From the IMG/VR virus record IMGVR_UViG_3300047548_000860, positions 1-20,766 of that record: a DNA stretch of 20,766 nucleotides. One strand, written 5' to 3'. The stretch comes from a virus. The notes beneath the pieces were generated by a model, which saw only the letters and a list, made by a program, of their open reading frames with translations, searched no databases and was not told the origin of the DNA. Position numbers and translations under genes: made by a program. Below, one piece after another: positions 14,953 through 20,766 of this stretch (within the stretch, counting starts at the first letter, position 1; the number at the start of each line of letters is the position of its first letter).

Positions 14953-15428
14953 GCAACCAATTTACAATAACTAACTCTAACAGTTATTACATTCGTGATA
15001 GCAATCTGCTACCACAACTACAGTGCCTAGCACAAAGTCCAGAGTTTCTACCACAGCGTGCAAATCCCACAGATGCTGGTGCAGACTTGCGGTCCGCTCA
15101 AACCGTGGAAATTTATCCCGGCGAGCAGAAGCTGGTAGACTGTGGTGTAGCAGTTAAAATCCCTAAAAACTACGCAGGCTTTGTATTTAATCGTAGTTCT
15201 CAAGGCAAACGCGGTATCACTATTCCACACAGTGTTGGTGTAATTGACAGTGACTATCGCGGCAACATTAAAGTGATTCTTCGTAATTTAAGTGAAGATC
15301 CTTACAAAATTGAAGTTGGTGACCGAATTGCACAGCTGGTAATCATGCCAATATTGCTGTGCAACTTTGTGGACACCTGGAATGACACGGCACGCGGTAC
15401 TGGCGGCTTTGGAAGCACTGGCACATGA
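14949..15428 (+). CDS. dut: dUTP diphosphatase (trimeric dUTPase)
   Basis: The 159-residue enzyme shows all five dUTPase motifs: AGADLRS (43-49), NRSSQGKRGI (81-90), GVIDSDYRGNIKV (97-109, with the catalytic aspartate), GDRIAQLVIMP (124-134) and RGTGGFGSTG (149-158). It hydrolyses dUTP to dUMP, keeping uracil out of phage DNA and feeding thymidylate synthesis. The first 35 or so residues are longer than in the minimal family. It overlaps the flap endonuclease stop (ATGA) and its own stop overlaps the next start in the same way. T5 also has dut next to D15, which supports the T5-like layout. Confidence 0.97.
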   Translation: MSNQFTITNSNSYYIRDSNLLPQLQCLAQSPEFLPQRANPTDAGADLRSAQTVEIYPGEQKLVDCGVAVKIPKNYAGFVFNRSSQGKRGITIPHSVGVIDSDYRGNIKVILRNLSEDPYKIEVGDRIAQLVIMPILLCNFVDTWNDTARGTGGFGSTGT

Positions 15429-15619
15429 AACAAGTAGCTATTATTTGGGCAATAACCCTATCAGTTGTATTTATAGTAGTAGCAGTTGCCAGCTACAACC
15501 GTGCTGAGGACCGTAAAGCATATTATGCTTGTTTGGCTCTAAGTGAAAAACTAGCCGAACAACAAAAACAACCCAATGGTGGAATACGAATTGTATCTCT
15601 ACCATACTGTAAAATCTAA
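15425..15619 (+). CDS. Small single-pass membrane protein, 64 aa
   Basis: Residues about 4-22 (VAIIWAITLSVVFIVVAVA) form one hydrophobic segment, followed by a soluble, charged C-terminal part with two cysteines (C36 and C62). It is probably an inner membrane protein with the tail outside or an uncleaved signal anchor. I recognise no family. ATGA overlap with dut and a 9-base gap to nrdJ place it firmly in the operon. Function unknown; phage operons often carry such small membrane proteins. Confidence 0.75.
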   Translation: MKQVAIIWAITLSVVFIVVAVASYNRAEDRKAYYACLALSEKLAEQQKQPNGGIRIVSLPYCKI

Positions 15620-15627
15620 AGGAAAGT

Positions 15628-17592
15628 ATGGCAGTTTCAACACGAGCACAGGTTATTACACGTCGCACCTATAACAGACCCATTTCAGACGACGGAAAAC
15701 AATTTGAAACTTGGGCAGAAACCGTTGCCCGCGTTATTGACCACCAAGAGTGGTTGTGGCAACGAGCAGTTGGTCGTGACTTAAACGACCTAGAATATGG
15801 GGAGCTGTATGATCTTGAGCAACTAATGCTGGATCGTAAAGTCTCTATGAGTGGACGTACATTGTGGCTAGGCGGTACTAACGTAGCCAAGATGCGCGAA
15901 GCCAGTCAATTTAATTGCAGTTTTACTAACGTAGAAACTGTGTATGATGTAGTAGACGTGTTATGGCTGCTACTACAAGGTTGTGGCGTTGGATTTAAGC
16001 CGATTGTGGGTACACTAAACGGTTTTGCCAAGCCTATTAAAAATATCCGTGTTGTGCGTAGTGAACGTACTACAAAAGGCGGGTTGGAACACAATGTTGA
16101 AACTTGGGACAGTGAAACAAAGACTTGGGCTATTCAAGTTGGAGACAGTGCAGAAGCTTGGGCGAAGTCTATTGGCAAGTTGCTTGCGGGTAAGTATCCT
16201 GCTAATACTCTCGTACTTGATTTTAGCCAGTTACGCCCTGCTGGTGAAAGGTTAAAAGGCTATGGTTGGATTAGTTCTGGTGATAGCGCGATTAGCACTG
16301 CTTATGTTGCTATTGCCAATATTCTTAATGGTCGTGCTGACAGTTTACTTACTAGGATGGATATACTTGACATTGTTAACCATCTGGGTACTATTCTCAG
16401 TTCCCGCCGAAGCGCTGAGATCGCTCTTTTTGACTATGGTCAACCGGAGTGGAAGGAATTTGCAGTAGCCAAAAAAGACTGGTGGTTGTATAACAATGCT
16501 CACCGCACGCAGTCAAACAACTCACTAGTGTTCAAGGAAAAGCCACTTTACGAAGATCTAAAGTATATTTTCCAGTTAATGCAAGAAGCAGGTGGTAGTG
16601 AGCCGGGCTTTATCAACGAAGTTGAAGCTCTGCGTCGCGCACCGTGGTTTAAGGGCGCTAACCCTTGTGTAGAGATTTTGCTGGGCAACAAGTCATTCTG
16701 TAACTTAACTGAAACCGACATTGCCAAGTTCCGCGGCGACAATGCTGGACTACACGAAGCTATCCGACTGGCTGCTCGTGCCAACTATCGTCAAACTTGC
16801 GTTAACCTGCAAGACGGTATCCTGCAAGAGTCGTGGCACTTAAACAACTACTTTATGCGACTGTGTGGAGTAGGCTTGACTGGTATTGCAATGCGTCCTG
16901 ACCTTAATGGTTACGATTACGAATACCTAAAGCGTACTGCTACTAGTGCTGCCATTGGTATGGCCGATGAACTTGGTTTACCACGTCCTAAAAACGTTAC
17001 TTGCGTAAAGCCGTCTGGTACCTTATCCAAGATCATGGATACTACAGAAGGCGTACACAAGCCGCTAGGCAAGTACATTTTCAATAACGTGCAGTTTAGC
17101 AAGCACGATCCTATTGTTGAAGTGTTGCGTGCTGCTAATTACCGAGTGTTTAACCACCCCACTGACGACAGCGGCGTGCTTATCACTTTCCCGGTGAAGT
17201 GGGACGGAGTACCGTTTGACATTGTAGACGGCAAGGAAGTTAACTTGGAAAGCGCAATTGACCAGCTCGAACGCTACAAGTTGATTCAAACCAGCTGGAA
17301 CCAGCAAAACACATCAGTTACCATTAGCTACAGCCCTGAAGAAGTGCCCGGCATTATTGACTGGTTGCTAGACAACTGGGACTGCTATGTTGGTGTGAGC
17401 TTTATCTACCGTACTGATCCTAGCAAAACTGCTAAGGATTTAGGCTACTTATACCTGCCACAAGAAGTTGTAGATGAACACACCTACACTACTTATGTGC
17501 AAGACCTGCTGCCAGTTAACCTAGAAAACGCAAATAGTTTTGATGAAATCATGGGCGAAGAGTGTGCAACGGGGGCTTGCCCGATAAGGTGA
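15628..17592 (+). CDS. nrdJ: Adenosylcobalamin-dependent (class II) ribonucleotide reductase, monomeric type
   Basis: The 654-residue enzyme resembles the monomeric Lactobacillus leichmannii triphosphate reductase. FNCSF (C97) and SFCNLTE (C358) would be the reducing pair, NPCVE (C347, E349) holds the thiyl-radical cysteine and its glutamate partner, and SSRRSAEIALF is a conserved loop. The C-terminal tail ends CATGACPIR, giving the C-x4-C pair (C646, C651) that relays electrons from thioredoxin or glutaredoxin. It makes deoxyribonucleotides using vitamin B12, with or without oxygen, so the host must supply cobalamin. At 654 residues it is shorter than the 739-residue relative. A good ribosome binding site (AAAGGA) precedes the ATG. 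T5 itself carries other RNR classes. Codons 188-258 (16189-16401) are mostly T-ending. Confidence 0.94.
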   Translation: MAVSTRAQVITRRTYNRPISDDGKQFETWAETVARVIDHQEWLWQRAVGRDLNDLEYGELYDLEQLMLDRKVSMSGRTLWLGGTNVAKMREASQFNCSFTNVETVYDVVDVLWLLLQGCGVGFKPIVGTLNGFAKPIKNIRVVRSERTTKGGLEHNVETWDSETKTWAIQVGDSAEAWAKSIGKLLAGKYPANTLVLDFSQLRPAGERLKGYGWISSGDSAISTAYVAIANILNGRADSLLTRMDILDIVNHLGTILSSRRSAEIALFDYGQPEWKEFAVAKKDWWLYNNAHRTQSNNSLVFKEKPLYEDLKYIFQLMQEAGGSEPGFINEVEALRRAPWFKGANPCVEILLGNKSFCNLTETDIAKFRGDNAGLHEAIRLAARANYRQTCVNLQDGILQESWHLNNYFMRLCGVGLTGIAMRPDLNGYDYEYLKRTATSAAIGMADELGLPRPKNVTCVKPSGTLSKIMDTTEGVHKPLGKYIFNNVQFSKHDPIVEVLRAANYRVFNHPTDDSGVLITFPVKWDGVPFDIVDGKEVNLESAIDQLERYKLIQTSWNQQNTSVTISYSPEEVPGIIDWLLDNWDCYVGVSFIYRTDPSKTAKDLGYLYLPQEVVDEHTYTTYVQDLLPVNLENANSFDEIMGEECATGACPIR

Positions 17593-17609
17593 CAATAAAA
17601 ATTTTGCAC

Positions 17610-17638
17610 TTGTATATCATATGCTATCGTAGTATAAT
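17610..17638 (+). promoter_or_regulatory. Sigma-70-like promoter of the GIY-YIG gene
   Basis: TTGTAT (17610-17615), 17-base spacer, TATAAT (17633-17638). Unlike the other promoters here, the leader carries a ribosome binding site, AGGA at 17656-17659, eight bases before ATG 17668. Confidence 0.7.
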
Positions 17639-17667
17639 AAACTATACTATCGGACAGGACATAAAAT

Positions 17668-18369
17668 ATGCCGTGCGGAATTTATTTATTGAAGTTTTGT
17701 GATAATTCCTTTTATATAGGGCAATCAAGAAATATACAAAGAAGGTATAAGGAACATTGTATTGCCCTATTAAAAGGAGCCCATAAAAATCATAAAATGC
17801 TTGATGTTTTTAATAAATATCAAGCATTACCTAAGTTAGAAATACTTTGTGAGTGCAAAGAAAACGAACTAAATAGGTATGAAATAGAGGCTTTTGATAT
17901 ATTCAACCCATGTGTAGAAGGATTAAATCTGTCTCCTCCAGCAGGAGAATTTCCAATACTACAAGGACAAGAAAATGGGTATTCAAAATACTCAAATGAA
18001 TTTATTATTGGACTTGTAAAATTTTTAATACAATATCCAGATAAGCCTTTAAAACTTTTAGCGGCAGAATATGGAATTCATTATTCTACTGCTAAAAATA
18101 TTAGTAATGGTACTAGTCACACCTGGTTACTAGAGCATATTCCGATTGAATATACTAAGCTTATTTCGCTGAAAGGCAGTAGGGTAATAAATACTGTCGG
18201 AAATAAAGGAAAAACCTATACAGTAGTATCTCCAGAAGGTATAGAACATATAGTGACAAGTATAACGGATTTTGCAAATAAAAATAACTTAAACAGAGGG
18301 GCTTTAGGTCAAGTCCTTAATAAAAAAGCAAAACAACATAAGGGCTGGACATTAAAGACCGGTCTTTGA
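17668..18369 (+). CDS. GIY-YIG homing endonuclease (free-standing)
   Basis: The 233-residue protein starts with a GIY-YIG nuclease domain (CGIYLLKFCDNSFYIGQS, then RRYKEH with the catalytic arginine, and a glutamate in NRYEIEAFD near residue 70). It continues with a helix-turn-helix (KLLAAEYGIHYSTAKNIS, about 128-145) and a C-terminal intron-nuclease-type repeat (SPEGIEHIVTSITDFANKNN, then RGALGQVLNKKAKQHKGW). Such enzymes cut related genomes lacking the gene and spread by repair. The coding region is clearly AT-richer than its neighbours: two sampled 60-base lines hold 28% and 20% G+C, against 43% in a sampled nrdJ line. It uses AT-rich codons, has its own promoter and follows nrdJ, a common home for homing genes. 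It is probably a recent insertion. Confidence 0.9.
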   Translation: MPCGIYLLKFCDNSFYIGQSRNIQRRYKEHCIALLKGAHKNHKMLDVFNKYQALPKLEILCECKENELNRYEIEAFDIFNPCVEGLNLSPPAGEFPILQGQENGYSKYSNEFIIGLVKFLIQYPDKPLKLLAAEYGIHYSTAKNISNGTSHTWLLEHIPIEYTKLISLKGSRVINTVGNKGKTYTVVSPEGIEHIVTSITDFANKNNLNRGALGQVLNKKAKQHKGWTLKTGL

Positions 18370-18382
18370 ACTTTTTAAAATC

Positions 18383-18538
18383 ATGCAAGAAATTAAATTT
18401 ACACTTACCATTGACGAAGCTAACATGATCTTGAATGCAATTCAAGAACTGCCCGCTAAACTAGCTAACCCTCTTACGCAAAAGCTACAAGCTCAAGCCA
18501 AAGAGCAGCTAGAACCGGCGGAACCAGCTGCTGAGTAA
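18383..18538 (+). CDS. Small conserved phage protein, 51 aa
   Basis: A 51-codon frame, MQEIKFTLTIDEANMILN onward. The sequence pattern (a short beta strand FTLTIDEAN, a helix ending in LP, then a glutamine-rich helix) recalls small proteins found in many phages near host-takeover or replication genes. The function is unknown. Codon use returns to the phage norm right after the AT-rich endonuclease gene. No Shine-Dalgarno sequence is visible, which may reflect loss of its former upstream region when the endonuclease gene was inserted. A strong terminator follows within 4 bases. Confidence 0.75.
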   Translation: MQEIKFTLTIDEANMILNAIQELPAKLANPLTQKLQAQAKEQLEPAEPAAE

Positions 18539-18541
18539 ATA

Positions 18542-18577
18542 AAAAAGCCCCTAACTATTGCTAGTTAGGGGCTTTTT
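18542..18577. terminator. Bidirectional Rho-independent terminator
   Basis: AGCCCCTAACTA (18546-18557) pairs with TAGTTAGGGGCT (18562-18573) around the loop TTGC. A-runs before the stem and T-runs after it let it work in both directions. It lies exactly between the plus-strand operon ending at 18538 and the minus-strand operon ending at 18582. Confidence 0.95.
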
Positions 18578-18581
18578 GTTT

Positions 18582-19229
18582 TTAGGCTGGCGTATCTTCG
18601 TCGCTGTCTTCGTTGTCGATTTCAGAAGGATCAGTTTCACTTTCGTCGTCTTCCATGCTTAGTTCGTGAAATACCATTACTAGTATATCGCGATATGGTT
18701 GGTCTACTAAGTGTAGATCCATTAAGTACACGTCTAGGTGATTGTTACGTAGTAGTTGTGCATGGTACATAAACTGACCAAATGCATCTAATTCTTCGCT
18801 AATGTTTTCATTAGCATAGTCCTCTAGCATTTGTGCAGCTGCCATAAGCATCATGTGCGGAATCTGCTGCTTGGTGATATTTACTAGGCGTAGTGCTTTG
18901 CCTTCGCGTTCACGCATGATCTGATTGCGCTTTGCGCGGCTCCACGAATAGCCGCCGTCACCGCCCCACAAGTCCCAAGCAACGCGACCCTTAGATGGGT
19001 AGCCCTCTTGTCCTGCGTAAAATCCGGTAGCTTGCTTGTCTGGTTCGTGACGAGAGAAAAAGCTGTACATTCGTAGTACCGTGCTAGCCGATAGTGGGTC
19101 ACGGTCTTTTAGCTGATTTGCTCGTGCCAACCCTACTAGTGTACCACCAGGCTTGCCTTCGTCTTTCCATTTTAGTGCCCGTTTGGCCGCACTAGCCATA
19201 CCGCTAGTGGGTTTATAAGTTTTTGCCAT
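18582..19229 (-). CDS. Phage protein with conserved KPT/GGT-RHE-WGGD domain, 215 aa
   Basis: Residues 5-95 carry a domain seen in many phage and prophage proteins, sometimes joined to head or portal-linked proteins: KPTSGMASAAKRALKW, GGTLVGLARANQL, STVLRMYSFFSRHEPDK and AWDLWGGDGGYSWS. No function is firmly known to me. The rest is helical and hydrophilic, with a strongly acidic tail (EDDESETDPSEIDNEDSDED) that may be disordered. Here the domain stands alone and is not fused to a protease or portal. It is the last gene of the minus-strand operon, one base after the previous stop, with AGGATTAAT before its ATG, and ends against the bidirectional terminator. Confidence 0.8.
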   Translation of the reverse strand: MAKTYKPTSGMASAAKRALKWKDEGKPGGTLVGLARANQLKDRDPLSASTVLRMYSFFSRHEPDKQATGFYAGQEGYPSKGRVAWDLWGGDGGYSWSRAKRNQIMREREGKALRLVNITKQQIPHMMLMAAAQMLEDYANENISEELDAFGQFMYHAQLLRNNHLDVYLMDLHLVDQPYRDILVMVFHELSMEDDESETDPSEIDNEDSDEDTPA

Positions 19230-19230
19230 A

Positions 19231-19668
19231 TTAATCCTCGTCCTTTTCTTCGGGAGTTACAAACAATACATTTGCATTGTCTGGATCCTCCCAAGGAGCT
19301 TCCCAGTCGTCGCAAGTACGTAAAGCACTGCAGGTTATTGCCCAACGGGTACATACAGCACTAGGCATACCGTCGATATCGGCCCATTTTGGTGTAACTG
19401 GTAAGGCGCTGGCTTTTAGTTGAGCGCCTGGAGCAGTGGGCAAAGCTTGCATTATTTCCTTACTATTATCGTAATGCGCGCAGTTCATGCACAGCCTCGT
19501 TCTGGCTTCCCCTTCGGTTACCTGCCACTTATCCATTTTAGCTTGCCAGTATGCGGTACTAGGCTCTCGAGGGTCAGCAGGGCCCAATTTAGCGTATAAA
19601 ATACAATTTAGGTGATTTGCTAAGTTAATTTCTGGGTACGCTAACGGTACTGCTATAAGATCTTTCAT
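19231..19668 (-). CDS. Cysteine-rich hypothetical protein, 145 aa (possible metal or Fe-S site)
   Basis: The protein has C-x2-C at 60-63 (RLCMNCAHYDNS) and a C-terminal group C106, C113, C119 (VCTRWAITCSALRTCDDWE). The spacing and the closing CDDWE resemble small phage proteins with a HiPIP-like iron-sulfur or metal-binding fold; this is a weak, pattern-based suggestion. I chose ATG at 19668 (MKDLIAVP), with AAGGA five bases upstream, over an ATG at 19719 that would lie inside the phoH gene by 50 bases. It has no signal peptide or membrane span. It sits between phoH and the acidic-tailed domain protein and is translated from the same transcript. Confidence 0.75.
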   Translation of the reverse strand: MKDLIAVPLAYPEINLANHLNCILYAKLGPADPREPSTAYWQAKMDKWQVTEGEARTRLCMNCAHYDNSKEIMQALPTAPGAQLKASALPVTPKWADIDGMPSAVCTRWAITCSALRTCDDWEAPWEDPDNANVLFVTPEEKDED

Positions 19669-19669
19669 A

Positions 19670-20353
19670 TTAATCCTTGTATGCCATAATAATTTGTTTA
19701 CACATCTTGCTGCGTACAATATCCGAGTCTAGGAATCTAACAACAGAGATGCCTTCTAAACCTTCTAGCCTGTGTACAGCATCTTTTAAACCGCTATCGG
19801 GAATGTCGGTTTGATCGGGGTCTCCACTAAGAATAACTTTACAGTTTTTACCAATACGCGACAGCAACATCTTAAACTCTGTTTTTGTCATGTTTTGGAC
19901 TTCATCTACTAGGATAATTGCATTGTCAAAACTACTGCCACGCATAAAACCTAGCGGTTTAGGTTCTATATCCTTGCTTTTTAGTGCGTACTCGTAAAAG
20001 CCTTTACCTAGTGTGCGCTGAAACACGCTGTCAAACGGGTCTAGGTAAGGAGCATATTTTTCATCTAGCTCGCCTGGCAAGAAGCCTAAACCTCTGCCTG
20101 TTTCTACGTTAGGGCGTGTTAAGATGATTTTTTGAATACGACGGTGGAATAGTTCGCCTGCGGCATAGCTAGCGGCAACGTATGTCTTGCCTGTACCTGC
20201 ACTGCCAATGCCAAAAACAACATCGCTTGTCTTAATTGCTTCCAAGTATTCGCCTTGGATAAAATTAAGTGGTTTTACGTCACGAAAACCATATTCGATT
20301 GGATTAGGTTGTGTTTGCTGTTTGCGAGCTTTCTTTCCCGATGAACTTGCCAT
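19670..20353 (-). CDS. phoH: PhoH-like P-loop ATPase
   Basis: The 227-residue PhoH family protein has Walker A GSAGTGKT (50-57), the family motif ILTRPNVETGRGLGFLPGE, Walker B AIILVDEVQN and VILSGDPDQTDIP. PhoH ATPases are very common in marine and other phages; they may act on RNA, but their role in infection is unresolved. The basic N-terminus (SSGKKARKQQT) could bind nucleic acid. The start has AGGA six bases upstream. Its last codons, AAGGAT then TAA, also serve as the ribosome binding site of the next gene. The Walker B has DEVQN where DEAQN is more usual. Confidence 0.95.
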   Translation of the reverse strand: MASSSGKKARKQQTQPNPIEYGFRDVKPLNFIQGEYLEAIKTSDVVFGIGSAGTGKTYVAASYAAGELFHRRIQKIILTRPNVETGRGLGFLPGELDEKYAPYLDPFDSVFQRTLGKGFYEYALKSKDIEPKPLGFMRGSSFDNAIILVDEVQNMTKTEFKMLLSRIGKNCKVILSGDPDQTDIPDSGLKDAVHRLEGLEGISVVRFLDSDIVRSKMCKQIIMAYKD

Positions 20354-20365
20354 AAAGGTTCCTGG

Positions 20366-20629
20366 TTAATTTAAGAAATTGAGAACTGCTAGGAACATGA
20401 TGCTGGCTGCTATGCAAAGCATGCCTGCACCGGTTGCAGTTTCACGAGCTTTTTTGTAGACTACTTTTAAATCTACGTAGCTAAAAAGTAATTCTTTAAC
20501 GCTGATTAAAACGCCTGCAGCCAACAGTAATTTGTATGGCATGGTTAATGCTGCAGGGTATAGTAATGAGATAAAAGTTGCTAGTGCTATTCCCAGCACT
20601 AGCAACAGTTTAATTATTGTAAACTTCAT
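20366..20629 (-). CDS. Small membrane protein, 87 aa, about three transmembrane segments
   Basis: Hydrophobic stretches lie at about residues 4-25 (TIIKLLLVLGIALATFISLL), 30-48 (PYKLLLAAGVLISVKELLF) and 66-86 (GAGMLCIAASIMFLAVLNFL), with a basic loop (VDLKVVYKKARE) between the second and third. Size and topology would fit a class I holin, but there is no neighbouring endolysin in the window and the match is by shape only. It overlaps the upstream gene by the ATGA motif. It could instead be a superinfection or membrane-stress protein. Confidence 0.7.
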   Translation of the reverse strand: MKFTIIKLLLVLGIALATFISLLYPAALTMPYKLLLAAGVLISVKELLFSYVDLKVVYKKARETATGAGMLCIAASIMFLAVLNFLN

Positions 20630-20766
20630 TTCTTGTCTGGTACCTTTGTACCTTCAAGCTTTTTATGAACTTTTACTGTTTTGCAAACTTCTTTGGTTTT
20701 GCCAGTTTTCGCATCCTTTTGCTCTACACAAACCTTTTTGGTTTCAGGTTCAGCAAACGCAGTGGT
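20626..20766 (-). CDS. Small exported protein, C-terminal end only (cut by window edge)
   Basis: The frame is open to the right edge, so its start lies outside. The visible 46 residues begin TTAFAEPETKKVC. TAFAEP looks like the end of a signal peptide with an A-x-A cleavage site, followed by a short lysine-rich mature chain with two cysteines (KKVCVEQKDAKTGKTKEVCK) that could form a disulfide. The stop codon overlaps the membrane protein start (ATGA). Family and function unknown; likely periplasmic if the signal reading is right. Confidence 0.65.
   Translation of the reverse strand, partial: TTAFAEPETKKVCVEQKDAKTGKTKEVCKTVKVHKKLEGTKVPDKK

Noticed and set aside
19669-19719. ATG at 19719 as start of the cysteine-rich protein
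   Set aside because: It lies inside phoH and has no ribosome site, while ATG 19668 has AAGGA at five bases.
1-20766. tRNA genes, CRISPR arrays, inteins or introns
   Set aside because: No cloverleaf-like segment or regular repeat array was seen between genes. The polymerase, helicase, RNR and SbcC frames are continuous across their motifs without intein blocks.

Overview
This window reads as part of the genome of a tailed double-stranded DNA bacteriophage (Caudoviricetes). From base 1 to about 15.4 kb it carries a replication and recombination module whose gene content and order match the 'D-gene' region of coliphage T5, as I recall it: split NAD-dependent DNA ligase, D5-like DNA-binding protein, DnaB-type helicase, primase, family A DNA polymerase, D10-type SF2 helicase, ssDNA-binding protein, SbcD/SbcC nuclease, PD-(D/E)XK resolvase-like nuclease, D15-type flap endonuclease and dUTPase. 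It is not T5 itself: it has a monomeric B12-dependent (class II) ribonucleotide reductase, a glutaredoxin between sbcD and sbcC, and a PhoH ATPase on the opposite strand. The host cannot be named. The promoters look like ordinary bacterial sigma-70 sites, and the CTAG tetranucleotide is common, which argues mildly against an enterobacterial host.

Layout of the plus strand. Bases 1-2270 hold the two ligase halves, with a promoter between them, and the helix-turn-helix-repeat protein, closed by a terminator at 2289-2321. Bases 2340-9190 hold an unknown gene, the replicative helicase, a small basic protein, primase, DNA polymerase, an unknown gene and the SF2 helicase. A strong promoter at 9201-9229 drives an unknown gene and the ssDNA-binding protein, ending at the terminator 10280-10316. 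Bases 10328-14058 hold sbcD, glutaredoxin, sbcC, a small unknown gene and the resolvase-like nuclease, most of them overlapping or nearly touching. A promoter at 14055-14083 drives flap endonuclease, dUTPase, a small membrane protein and nrdJ. An AT-rich GIY-YIG endonuclease gene with its own promoter (17610-18369) follows nrdJ and looks like a mobile insertion. It is followed by a 51-codon gene and a long, nearly symmetrical terminator (18542-18577).

Minus strand, 20766 down to 18582. A convergent tightly packed operon: the tail end of an exported small protein, a small multi-spanning membrane protein, PhoH, a cysteine-rich protein, and a protein with a domain common in phages and prophages. 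Its promoter lies outside the window.

Together the plus-strand genes form a nearly self-sufficient replisome (helicase, primase, polymerase, SSB, ligase, flap endonuclease), a recombination and end-processing set (SbcCD, resolvase-like nuclease, SF2 helicase) and a nucleotide-supply set (class II RNR, dUTPase, glutaredoxin). No tRNA, CRISPR array or structural gene was seen. No gap between genes exceeds 300 bases; the largest, 17593-17667, holds the promoter of the endonuclease gene. The most interesting signals are four blocks of altered synonymous codon use over conserved motifs in four different genes, a probable degenerate uracil-glycosylase-like domain at the polymerase N-terminus, and a promoter family whose genes have very short leaders without Shine-Dalgarno sequences.
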